Shown here: positions 33,837 through 41,483 of the stretch, piece after piece
How positions within the stretch are numbered: the first letter of the stretch is position 1
Layout: every line of letters starts with the position of its first letter
NCBI RefSeq assembly: GCF_009664365.1
Contig: NZ_CP044310.1
Coordinates: 6,263,501 to 6,327,500, forward strand
From: Paenibacillus xylanilyticus
GTDB lineage: Bacteria; Bacillota; Bacilli; Paenibacillales; Paenibacillaceae
Direction of reading: 5' to 3'
Length of the DNA: 64,000 nucleotides
Notes under the pieces: generated by a model
Seen by the model: only the letters and a program-made list of their open reading frames with translations
What the model was told of the DNA's origin: nothing
Database searches by the model: none
Translations under genes and position numbers: made by a program

Positions 33837-35072
33837 TTACAAATGGGCTTTCTCCCTCCCCCGACTCAAATAAATCATTAAAAACACAAACGCAGCAGCA
33901 AAAGAAGCCGTAATGATCCAGATCGGAATCCGTGGATCGAGCGTGTACGCCCAGCCTCCCACGATACCGGCCGGGGAAGTAAGCAGCAGGATCACGACGG
34001 AAAGCATCGAGAATACCTTCGCTCTTTTTTCGTCGTCGATCGCGTTCTGGACGGCCGCTTCGAGGTACGGCGAACTGATCATCAATCCGACAGCGGCAAG
34101 CACGGTACTCAAACCTATCCAGACCAGATTCGACGTCGGCCACAGCACCAGCATCACGTTCGAAAGCAACGATAGCACAAAACCAGCCATCATCGAGCGC
34201 GTCTCTCCTTCAGCTGGAATCTTCGGCATGATGAACCACAGCGCGAGCAGCATAATAATAGAGGAAACGGCAGGAACGAGCGAGATTAGTCCGCTGTCCA
34301 CTTTCAGATAGTCGGCCAGATACAGCGATAGATAGGTCGTTTTTAGCGTCATTTGAAAGTTGAACAGGATATAAACGATGAAGATCAGCATCAGACTGCG
34401 GCTGGCAAACAGATCTCGGATCGCGCCACTGTAGTCGATCAAACTCTTCTTGAGACCGAGTTCCTTCGTCTCTTTCATTTTCCGATAGCCCATTTCTGTT
34501 TCCTTCGTGGTCAGATGCCGCCCGATGAATTGGAAGGTCATGAGCAGCGAACACAGCACATACATGATCCGAGTGCCGTCCACCAGCCCGTAATGATCTA
34601 CCAACAGACCGCCAAGCGGAGCAAACAAACCACCGACGACGCCGATGATCTGAAGCAGCGTGAAAACGTAAGTCCGGTCCTTTTTGGGCGTATCCTCGAC
34701 GATCAGACAGTAAAAGGCGATATGTGGAACTCGCTGAAGCCCGTTGATGAATGTCGCGATAACGAAAAACCAGACATTTTGGGAAAAGGCAAAGATGAGC
34801 ATCGCCACGCTCCAACTAAGCACGTCGAAGGTGAGGATGGCGCGTTTGCGTCCCATTCGGTCGGTCAAATACCCGCTCATGAATGATGATAGCACCTGCA
34901 CGATCAGCCCGAGCGTCGTAATCCAGCCAATATTGGTCTCGGTAACGCCCAGCTCATACATGTACAGCGTAGCGTAAGTCGCCATCATGCTGTACGGAAT
35001 CAGGAAAAACGGTTCGAAAGCGAGACAGCCCCGGCTGTTGCCGCGAAGTCTCGGGAAAAGCGTTCTTGCCAT
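33837..35072 (-). CDS. MFS transporter
   Basis: Major facilitator permease, 411 aa, about 12 membrane segments. The loop between segments 2 and 3 has GYLTDRMGRKRAILTFD, the family A-motif (GxxxDRxGRR/K), and the central cytoplasmic loop lies near residues 195-225. The substrate is not evident; the fold is of drug/sugar efflux type. The ATG has GGAGG nine bases upstream. Codon choice seems richer in TCG, ACG, CGA and GCG than neighbouring genes, so several frames stay open opposite it; this may point to a different origin. Divergent from the MocR-type regulator gene. Confidence 0.88.
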   Translation of the reverse strand: MARTLFPRLRGNSRGCLAFEPFFLIPYSMMATYATLYMYELGVTETNIGWITTLGLIVQVLSSFMSGYLTDRMGRKRAILTFDVLSWSVAMLIFAFSQNVWFFVIATFINGLQRVPHIAFYCLIVEDTPKKDRTYVFTLLQIIGVVGGLFAPLGGLLVDHYGLVDGTRIMYVLCSLLMTFQFIGRHLTTKETEMGYRKMKETKELGLKKSLIDYSGAIRDLFASRSLMLIFIVYILFNFQMTLKTTYLSLYLADYLKVDSGLISLVPAVSSIIMLLALWFIMPKIPAEGETRSMMAGFVLSLLSNVMLVLWPTSNLVWIGLSTVLAAVGLMISSPYLEAAVQNAIDDEKRAKVFSMLSVVILLLTSPAGIVGGWAYTLDPRIPIWIITASFAAAFVFLMIYLSRGREKAHL

Positions 35073-35318
35073 GCGGGATTTCCTCCGGTGTCGTCATATT
35101 GGAAATAAAGCATTTTTGGTCATGCTAAAATATAGGTTACTATAGAAAAACCATGAAAAATAGAGGCATTGGAAATAAATTACCGTGACTAAAGGCGACT
35201 GGACGGATCGACAGCTATCGGCTCCGGGTCCAACCACCTTGTAATGGAAACAGTGGTATCGTGGTTCTTTCGGTGGGGTTTATAATATGGCAAGATAGCA
35301 AACAGAGGGAGTGATGGG
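35073..35318. promoter_or_regulatory. Divergent promoter region, MFS gene / MocR-type gene
   Basis: A perfect -10 (TATAAT, 35281-35286) precedes the MocR-type gene but no good -35 lies 16-18 bases before it. TGGTAT, the complement of the ATACCA half-site known for GabR-type MocR regulators, is at 35254-35259. This suggests an activator-dependent or self-regulated promoter. The weak point is that only one half-site was found. Confidence 0.35.
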
Positions 35319-36770
35319 ATGTATTCCGATCTGCAACTGACGGAGGACCGCCCTGTATATATACAAGTCAAAGATTATATGAAGCGATTGATGCTCAAAG
35401 GCGGATTGCAAGCGAAGCAAAAGCTGCCTTCCACCCGTGAACTCAGTACACTGATGAAAGTTAGTCGCAGCACGGTCCTGCTCGCTTATGCCGAGCTTGA
35501 AGAAGAAGGTCTGATCTATGCGGTGAAAGGCAAAGGGAACTACGTCAGCCCCATGATTGAAGCGCCTGAGCCAACCACCGGCTGGCAGCTGGATTGGAAG
35601 AGCCGCGTGAGCGACTATGCGATCCAGGCGGAACAATATGATCTGATGAAACATGGTTCCGGTGCAGAACGTGGCGAGATCTCGTTTACCAGTATTGCCC
35701 CGGATGAAAAGCTGTTCGATCTGCATAATGTGAAAAGGGCCTTCCTTGATCGCATGTCTCTCGAAGGCGAAGTGCTGCTGAACTACGGATATGCACAAGG
35801 CTACCGTCCTTTGATGAACTATCTGCTCCGTTACATGGAGAACAAGGGTGTTGACCTGAGCGGTAAGGATATTCTAATCACCAACGGATTCACGGAAGGC
35901 TTCGATCTGGTGCTTGGTGCCTTGCGCAGACAAAGCGGCAGAGCTCTATGTGAGAACCCTACCCATCATACAGCCATCAAAAATCTGAAGCTTCATGAGT
36001 TCAACCTCACAGGCGTGGACATGGAGCCGGACGGACTCAATCTGCAGCAGTTGGAACATGAACTCGTCACAAGTTCGTATGATCTGGCCTATTTGGTACC
36101 TTCATATCACAATCCAACCGGAACGGTGACTTCTCCAGCCAAACGGGCAGAGATTATCCGGTTAATGAATCAATACGAAGTGCCGATTATCGAGGATGGG
36201 TTCAATGAGGAACTGCGTTATTCCGGTTCCCACGTCTCTCCTCTCATCGCTAGTGCGGGCAAGGGTAATGGACTCGTCTATCTGGGCAGCTTCTCCAAGG
36301 TACTCTTTCCCGGACTGCGAGTAGGCTGGGTCATTGCAGATGCAGCGCTGATTGATTATTTGGAAAGCATGAAACGGGCCCGCAGCATTCACACCTCAAC
36401 ACTGGACCAATCCCTGCTCTACCAATACTTGAGCAACGGAAATTTTGAGAAGTATCTGAAGCGGGCCCGCACTGAATATAAGCGGAAATACGAACTGGTC
36501 GTGCGCTGCTTACGCAAGCATCTGCCCATGTGCCAGATCTCCGGCGAGGGCGGTTTGCATTTATTTGTACAATTCCCCCCGGGATACCGGACCCGGGAAT
36601 TGCTGGCTGCCTGCAAGGTGAAGGGTGTGACCTTCACGCCCGGCGATACCTTTTATCTGGAACCAGGTCAGGGGTTAAATACGATGCGCCTAGGCTTCTC
36701 GAGGGTGAGCGATGACAATATTCGCAAAGGTATCCGTATCATTGGTGAGACCGCGGCTCAGATGAGCTGA
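35319..36770 (+). CDS. MocR-family regulator (GntR HTH plus aminotransferase fold)
   Basis: Protein of 483 aa. Residues ~10-80 are a GntR winged helix (IQVKDYMKRL...KLPSTRELSTLMKVSRSTVLLAYAELEEEGLIY) and ~110-480 a type I PLP-dependent aminotransferase fold, with the PLP Lys in GSFSKVLFPGLRVGWV and the Asn/Asp/Tyr sites around YHNPTG and IEDGFNEEL. MocR regulators use PLP (and its amino-acid adducts) as an effector. The D-Ala-D-Ala ligase gene starts about 30 bases after the stop on the same strand; in Brevibacillus a MocR protein (DdlR) activates ddl, so the same role is plausible here. ATG with AGGGAG seven bases upstream. Confidence 0.9.
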   Translation: MYSDLQLTEDRPVYIQVKDYMKRLMLKGGLQAKQKLPSTRELSTLMKVSRSTVLLAYAELEEEGLIYAVKGKGNYVSPMIEAPEPTTGWQLDWKSRVSDYAIQAEQYDLMKHGSGAERGEISFTSIAPDEKLFDLHNVKRAFLDRMSLEGEVLLNYGYAQGYRPLMNYLLRYMENKGVDLSGKDILITNGFTEGFDLVLGALRRQSGRALCENPTHHTAIKNLKLHEFNLTGVDMEPDGLNLQQLEHELVTSSYDLAYLVPSYHNPTGTVTSPAKRAEIIRLMNQYEVPIIEDGFNEELRYSGSHVSPLIASAGKGNGLVYLGSFSKVLFPGLRVGWVIADAALIDYLESMKRARSIHTSTLDQSLLYQYLSNGNFEKYLKRARTEYKRKYELVVRCLRKHLPMCQISGEGGLHLFVQFPPGYRTRELLAACKVKGVTFTPGDTFYLEPGQGLNTMRLGFSRVSDDNIRKGIRIIGETAAQMS

Positions 36771-36802
36771 AGCGGCTGAATAACAACATGGGAGGATTAC
36801 AC

Positions 36803-37723
36803 ATGAAGGTTGGCGTGATTATGGGCGGTACATCTTCCGAGCGGGATATTTCCCTGCTCACCGGACAGGAGATGATTGCCCATCTAGCTAGGGATAAATA
36901 TGAGGTCATTCCCATTGAGCTAAGCAGCAAACGGGATCTGATCGACAAGTCGGCGGGTATTGATGTAGCCTTACTCGCACTGCATGGCAAATACGGCGAA
37001 GACGGTACAGTTCAAGGTACCCTGGAGTCGCTGGGCATTCCATACACCGGTTGCGGCGTCTTGTCCAGCAGCGTATGTATGGATAAGGATATGTCCAAAC
37101 AGCTCATGCACCATGCGGGCATACCTACCGGAGCATGGGTGCAGGTGAACCATCTGGAAGAACTGTCATCTACAGCGGTTCAGCAGTTGACGTATCCGGT
37201 CGTTGTGAAGCCGAACTCTGGCGGCTCCAGCATTGGCACCCAGGTTGTTCAAGAGCCTTCGTCTCTTCAAGCTGCGGTTGAAGCCGCACTTGTATGGGAT
37301 GACACGGTCATGATTGAACAATATATCGCAGGGGATGAAATTACCTGTGCCATTGTAGATGGCAGGATGCTCCCGATCATCTCCATTCGTTCAAGTGCCG
37401 AGTTCTTCGACTATAGCTCCAAATATAATGACGGCGGTGCCGAAGAACAGGTGATTCAGCTACCTGCAGACATTCACCAGCGCGTGGAAGATGCCGCACT
37501 GGCCTGTTATCGTGTGCTGAAATGCAGCGTCTATGCCCGCGTGGATATGATCATCCGTGAGGGCATGCCTTATGTACTTGAAGTCAACACGCTTCCAGGT
37601 CTTACCCGTAACAGTCTGCTGCCCAAAAGTGCAGCCGCTGCAGGCATTTCCTTTTCGGAGCTGCTGGATACCATCATTGAACTCTCACTGAAGGAACGAA
37701 ATAAGGAGGCAAAGCTATCATGA
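36803..37723 (+). CDS. ddl: D-alanine--D-alanine ligase
   Basis: ATP-grasp ligase, 306 aa, that makes the D-Ala-D-Ala dipeptide for peptidoglycan in the cytoplasm. Motifs: GVIMGGTSSERDISLLTG, ALHGKYGEDGTVQGTLE, VVKPNSGGSSIG, the omega-loop SSKYNDG, and VNTLPGLTRNSL. The loop Tyr following Lys is that of D-Ala-D-Ala enzymes rather than the Phe/His of D-lactate ligases, so no vancomycin-type resistance is implied. ATG at 36803 has GGAGG seven bases upstream; an earlier in-frame ATG lies inside that ribosome site. It is preceded closely by the MocR-type gene and overlaps the next gene by four bases (ATGA). Confidence 0.95.
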   Translation: MKVGVIMGGTSSERDISLLTGQEMIAHLARDKYEVIPIELSSKRDLIDKSAGIDVALLALHGKYGEDGTVQGTLESLGIPYTGCGVLSSSVCMDKDMSKQLMHHAGIPTGAWVQVNHLEELSSTAVQQLTYPVVVKPNSGGSSIGTQVVQEPSSLQAAVEAALVWDDTVMIEQYIAGDEITCAIVDGRMLPIISIRSSAEFFDYSSKYNDGGAEEQVIQLPADIHQRVEDAALACYRVLKCSVYARVDMIIREGMPYVLEVNTLPGLTRNSLLPKSAAAAGISFSELLDTIIELSLKERNKEAKLS

Positions 37724-38178
37724 GCCAGGATGTAACAATACGCAGCAGTTCAACGGAAGATCTGCAGGATATGGTCATTCTCATGGACCAACTCGGCTAT
37801 CCCACGACGTATGCTGAAATGCAGGAGCGTTATGCCCACATTGCGGCTGATGCAAACTTTAATACGCTCGTCGCCGAGGTCCGTGGACGTGTGATCGGAT
37901 TGATTGGCATGCAGACCTCTTACCTGTATGAGAAAAACGGCCAGCACTGCCGCATCCTGGCACTCATCGTGCATGACCAGTTCAGAGGCACCGGGATAGG
38001 CCGTCAGCTGATTCTGGCAGCAGAGCAATGGGCCGCCAATCAAGGCATAGACTCGCTCTCCTTAAACAGCGGTAACCGTCCCGACCGTGAAGCAGCTCAT
38101 GAGTTTTATCGGCAGATGGGCTTTACCGCCGGGAGTACTGGATTCAGCAAAAAGCCGCAGGCTCTTCAGCCTGCCTAA
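37720..38178 (+). CDS. GNAT-family N-acetyltransferase in ddl operon
   Basis: Acetyltransferase, 152 aa. The acetyl-CoA loop is VHDQFRGTGIGRQLILAAEQWA (R/Q-x-x-G-x-G/A), and the C-terminal HEFYRQMGFTAGSTGFSKK completes the fold; members with this ending resemble aminoalkylphosphonate- or amino-acid-type acetyltransferases. Its ATG overlaps the ddl stop (ATGA), so it is translationally coupled to the ligase. The substrate is unknown; the coupling suggests a link to D-alanine, cell-wall precursors or an inhibitor of this step, which is inference. Confidence 0.88.
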   Translation: MSQDVTIRSSSTEDLQDMVILMDQLGYPTTYAEMQERYAHIAADANFNTLVAEVRGRVIGLIGMQTSYLYEKNGQHCRILALIVHDQFRGTGIGRQLILAAEQWAANQGIDSLSLNSGNRPDREAAHEFYRQMGFTAGSTGFSKKPQALQPA

Positions 38179-38195
38179 TATTCGATCATACTCAT

Positions 38196-38239
38196 AAAAG
38201 CGCCTGTACCCAACAACTTGCTGGGAACAGGCGCTTTCT
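38196..38239 (+). terminator. Terminator of mocR-ddl-GNAT operon
   Basis: AAAAGCGCCTGT pairs with ACAGGCGCTTTC, with an inner CCCA/TGGG. It starts 17 bases after the stop. Confidence 0.8.
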
Positions 38240-38256
38240 GATGACGGAGATAACAC

Positions 38257-38342
38257 TCAATATTTGGCTGACTGTACACCATTAATCGGGATAACGGCAC
38301 CATTGATAATCGGCGCTTCACCCGGAAATGTCGTACAAATGT
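38257..38342 (-). pseudogene. Possible C-terminal remnant of a short-chain dehydrogenase
   Basis: On the minus strand a frame without a start, ended by TGA at 38259-38257, reads GEAPIINGAVIPINGVQSAKY. The I-N-G-A-V-I-P-x-x-G pattern is like the last strand of short-chain dehydrogenases. It begins immediately after the lipoprotein stop codon, so only about 28 codons remain. I infer a deletion scar joining the lipoprotein gene to the tail of an SDR gene; chance similarity is possible. Confidence 0.35.
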
Positions 38343-38348
38343 TTTAAC

Positions 38349-39884
38349 TTACGGCCGATCGATAAAGATCCAGCCTGTTTCTTTTTCCTTATCCACGGTT
38401 GCTCCAAGAGACTCTGCCATGAAGCGCAGTGGAACGTAAGTCTTACCGTTTTTGCCCACATAGGCGGATTCAACCATGGTTACTTCCTTACCCGCAACCG
38501 TTGCGTTCTTGGAACCAACAGTCAGGACAATCTCATTGCCTGTGATGTCGTCAATAACAACGATGGTATCCGATCCCTTGGTCCATTTCACCTCGGCATC
38601 CAATTCCTCGGACAGGTAACGCAGAGGAACGAATGTTGTATTTTTTACCGTAATGGCACCGTAGGTCTCATCTTCCGGATACAGCATAATGCTCTTCCGA
38701 GTGATGCCGGCTTCGTCTTTCAGCAGCTGATACACAACAGAATTGGAGTCAAAGTTGCGCAGCATCTGTCCAGGAGTGATATCTTCCTTCATCAGATCGA
38801 TTACGCCACCCGTTGTATCAACCGCATCCACGGTTACCGCCCCACCAATATTCCACTGCTCGCTGTCTGCGTATAAAGTCACAGATTGCAAAGGCAGATC
38901 CTCGGAGGCAGGCAGTGCCACTTTCAACTCAGCATTTTGCTTGCGGATGTTCAGCGCACTGTCGAGATAGAAATCGAGCTTAAATGTTGTATCTGTGCCA
39001 AATACCGTCTTCAGCTCGGGCATTTCATTCAACAATTCGTTCAACCCTTGATCATAGTTAACCAGAAGCTCGTCGAGTCCTGCCTTGATCATCGGGTACA
39101 TGGTGGCAACAGCTGCCTCTTTCGATTCTGGCATTAAGGAGGTTATGGCTCCTGTGTCCACTTCCTCTACCTGATTAATTGCTGTCAGCATAGGATAGAA
39201 CACCTCATATAGATCGCCAATCAGATCCTTGAGTCCTTGCTCATCCTGGGCAACACTTGTCAGAAACGGTTTAACCATGGCAAGAATCTCTTCTCCAGTG
39301 ATCTCCATATGGAGCTTGGAGAGGCTGAGGGACTCACCGTTAACCGATTCCTGTACAGGCGTAACAGAGATATTTTTCGGATTGGACAGATGCTTTAAAA
39401 CAAAGGAAAGCAACTTGGGAGAGAGCTCCTCAATCTGCTTTTCCAGAGCCTTGGTGTCCATCATCGGAAGTGCTTGCGCGCCTTCCAGAGCCTCAAGTGA
39501 TATGTACAGCGGCTTCTGCGCCCCGTCCAGGTCGATTACCATTTGGGTTTCGTCCATGGAAAGGCGGAAAGGCAGTTTGGTTCCTTGGAAACTTACAGCG
39601 CCTTGGATCGATGCCGTTTGGGCATCCTTCACTTTGGCATTTTCGATGTCCAGCGATACGGAATTAATAAGTTCAATCATTTCGTTGTCTTTCTCGGTAG
39701 CGAATTCTTTGGCCGGCTCTATGTTAATGTGCATGGATTGTCTCGATTCACCGGATTTTACGTTTGTACTGTTGACCATGGCTTTACTAATATCCACCCC
39801 ACCAACAGCCTGACATCCCGTAAGCGCCACCATCATCAAAACGAGTGGTACGGCGATCCACTTGGCTAACCTTCGATTCTTGAT
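38349..39884 (-). CDS. Lipoprotein with two copper-amine-oxidase-like stalk repeats, likely ATC start
   Basis: Secreted lipoprotein of about 511 aa. The signal peptide, read from ATC at 39884, is KNRRLAKWIAVPLVLMMVALTGC with lipobox LTGC. Residues ~25-400 show no family I recognise. The C-terminal ~100 residues hold two 'stalk' (copper amine oxidase N-terminal-like) repeats, TFVPLRYLSEELDAEVKW and TYVPLRFMAESLGATV, common in Paenibacillus wall proteins. The start is odd: AAGGAGG lies seven bases before ATC, and no ATG, GTG or TTG occurs before residue 16. Starting at that TTG would remove the basic n-region and leave a signal too short to work. The function is unknown; cell-surface attachment or sensing is inferred. 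Confidence 0.8.
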   Translation of the reverse strand: MKNRRLAKWIAVPLVLMMVALTGCQAVGGVDISKAMVNSTNVKSGESRQSMHINIEPAKEFATEKDNEMIELINSVSLDIENAKVKDAQTASIQGAVSFQGTKLPFRLSMDETQMVIDLDGAQKPLYISLEALEGAQALPMMDTKALEKQIEELSPKLLSFVLKHLSNPKNISVTPVQESVNGESLSLSKLHMEITGEEILAMVKPFLTSVAQDEQGLKDLIGDLYEVFYPMLTAINQVEEVDTGAITSLMPESKEAAVATMYPMIKAGLDELLVNYDQGLNELLNEMPELKTVFGTDTTFKLDFYLDSALNIRKQNAELKVALPASEDLPLQSVTLYADSEQWNIGGAVTVDAVDTTGGVIDLMKEDITPGQMLRNFDSNSVVYQLLKDEAGITRKSIMLYPEDETYGAITVKNTTFVPLRYLSEELDAEVKWTKGSDTIVVIDDITGNEIVLTVGSKNATVAGKEVTMVESAYVGKNGKTYVPLRFMAESLGATVDKEKETGWIFIDRP

Positions 39885-39970
39885 ACGATCTCCTCCTTAG
39901 GAAAAATGTGGTTCATTCCTATTATGAGGCCATCAGGTAAATGTTGTAAACCGGTGGAACGTAAAAACGC

Positions 39971-40000
39971 CAAAAAAGGCCGGAAATGTGTCCGACCTTT
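39971..40000 (-). terminator. Terminator of 41-aa acidic protein gene
   Basis: On the minus strand AAAGGTCGG pairs with CCGGCCTTT and is followed by TTT and a second T run. Confidence 0.6.
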
Positions 40001-40032
40001 GGATAAGTATTTATTTTAGACGACCTCGTACA

Positions 40033-40158
40033 TTACTCTTTGGTTTCCTCGTCAACCTCTTCAGTCGGTTCATTGTCCTCTGTCGTTACAGGGGTTTCAA
40101 ATTGATCCGGCTCGTCGTCTTGAATGGCTTTGTTCTCCTCATTCTGGTCCTGTGTCAT
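40033..40158 (-). CDS. Small acidic protein, 41 aa
   Basis: A short gene encoding MTQDQNEENKAIQDDEP... to ...EVDEETKE, about one third Glu/Asp and nearly free of hydrophobic residues, so likely disordered. GAGAGGG lies about eight bases before the ATG, and a terminator hairpin begins 33 bases past the stop. I recognise no family. The good ribosome site and the terminator support a real gene; the function is unknown. Confidence 0.55.
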   Translation of the reverse strand: MTQDQNEENKAIQDDEPDQFETPVTTEDNEPTEEVDEETKE

Positions 40159-40278
40159 ACCGCAATCCCTCTCTTCTACCGGATTTTCGTGATAATCATC
40201 AAGGCAATCGCCTTATTTTTATCAATAACCCGAACCGAAGCAGCTTAAACATGAAGGGCGTCACCGTTAGGAACCGTT

Positions 40279-40746
40279 TCAGAAAATATAAAAGACAATT
40301 CCATTGCCGGCGGCGGCTGTTGCCTGATATAGAGCCTGAACGTCGTTCATTGTTTGAACGATCTCTGTGAACGTCTCATCTGCATCCCAGCCTTCCATGA
40401 CCGGATAGACGCCTTCCGTAATCATTTGGTCCAGGTCAAAACGTGCCTTCAGTTCATCGGGGTCCAGCTGCTCCAGAGCCATATAGGCTTCCAGCACCTG
40501 TTCGTTCGAGAGCAAAAACAGATCCATGTCCGAATAATTCCCCAAATATTGTTCCCCTGACATCGGCACCACATATCCGAGAGGCGGCTCTCCTTCCGCC
40601 AGGTTACCGGTTAAGGTGAACTGAAGCATCTGCCACGTTTTATCAATATCCAGATCGACGGAACAATCATGCACACTGATCTCGCCTGACTTGATCGATT
40701 CAATCAACTCGTCGGTCACCACAAGATATCTTCCGGACATTCCCAT
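40279..40746 (-). CDS. DUF1877 (YfbM-like) protein
   Basis: Cytoplasmic protein, 155 aa. It opens MGMSGRYLVVTDELIESI and contains DLDIDKTWQMLQFTLTG and the C-terminal DVQALYQATAAAGNGIVFYIF, the pattern of DUF1877 proteins such as E. coli YfbM. No enzyme activity is known for the family. GGAGGG lies eight bases before the first ATG. It is followed by the small acidic-protein gene on the same strand, about 120 bases downstream. Confidence 0.8.
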   Translation of the reverse strand: MGMSGRYLVVTDELIESIKSGEISVHDCSVDLDIDKTWQMLQFTLTGNLAEGEPPLGYVVPMSGEQYLGNYSDMDLFLLSNEQVLEAYMALEQLDPDELKARFDLDQMITEGVYPVMEGWDADETFTEIVQTMNDVQALYQATAAAGNGIVFYIF

Positions 40747-40907
40747 ATCATGATCCCTCCTATGGTTTTACTTCTCTGTCCCCCATTAACCGTGTATGTT
40801 CCAAAAGAATCGGGGTAAAAAGAGGTAGGAGTCATATTACGATTACAAAAATTCCATGCTCAAGCACGACTATACCATACATGTTATCTCAAGGAGGGAC
40901 CACACTG

Positions 40908-41372
40908 ATGAAAAAATTCGATTACACTCTGAATTACGAAGAGCTCGATTTGCGCAAACATCCCGAACTATATACCGTCGGACGGGGAGAGCAGGGCGTG
41001 CTGATGGTGGAACCCTACAAGAGCGAGATTCTGCCCTATTGGCGTTTTAAGACACCCGAGATCGCGACCGAATCATCGGAGAAGATCTACGAGCTGTTTT
41101 TGGAATATAAGAAAAAGGATGATTTCGTTGGCATGGATATGGCGCGCAAGTTTCTGCAGATGGGATATACACGGGCCCGGCGTTATACGAACCATAAAGG
41201 TGGACGCAAATATTCAAAAGAGGACGGTTCGATCCTTCCCTATCAGAATGACAAAGTGAAAGCGGAAGCCGCAGCTATCTTCAAGGCGCAGTGGGAGATT
41301 GCCAAGACTGACCCGGATTATATTGAAATGAAGAAGCAGCACCGGGAAAAGTACGAATCGGAGAACGAATAG
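40908..41372 (+). CDS. DUF4385 protein
   Basis: Cytoplasmic protein, 154 aa, rich in Lys, Glu and Tyr: FDYTLNYEELDLRKHPELY at the start, then YTVGRGEQGVLMVEPYKSEILPYWRFKTPE and FLQMGYTRARRYTNHKGGRKY. This is the pattern of the DUF4385 family, of unknown function, found in bacteria and phages. ATG at 40908 has AAGGAGG nine bases upstream; an earlier in-frame ATG is without one. It stands alone between the DUF1877 gene (divergent) and the cellulase gene. Confidence 0.8.
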   Translation: MKKFDYTLNYEELDLRKHPELYTVGRGEQGVLMVEPYKSEILPYWRFKTPEIATESSEKIYELFLEYKKKDDFVGMDMARKFLQMGYTRARRYTNHKGGRKYSKEDGSILPYQNDKVKAEAAAIFKAQWEIAKTDPDYIEMKKQHREKYESENE

Positions 41373-41483
41373 GCATTTGGGTAAAAAATACATGGCTCAT
41401 CCCGATACTCCTTTTGATATAATGCATTACGTCGATCTACAGGACGAAAACATAATGAGATCACTTAAGCTAAAGGAGCCTTC

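Noticed and set aside
34210..34815. 201-codon minus-strand frame within the MFS gene
   Set aside because: Out-of-frame shadow produced by CG-rich codons of the transporter; no family features.
36803..37723. D-Ala-D-Lac (vancomycin resistance) ligase
   Set aside because: The omega loop keeps the Lys-Tyr pair of D-Ala-D-Ala ligases, and no vanH/vanX-like genes are nearby.
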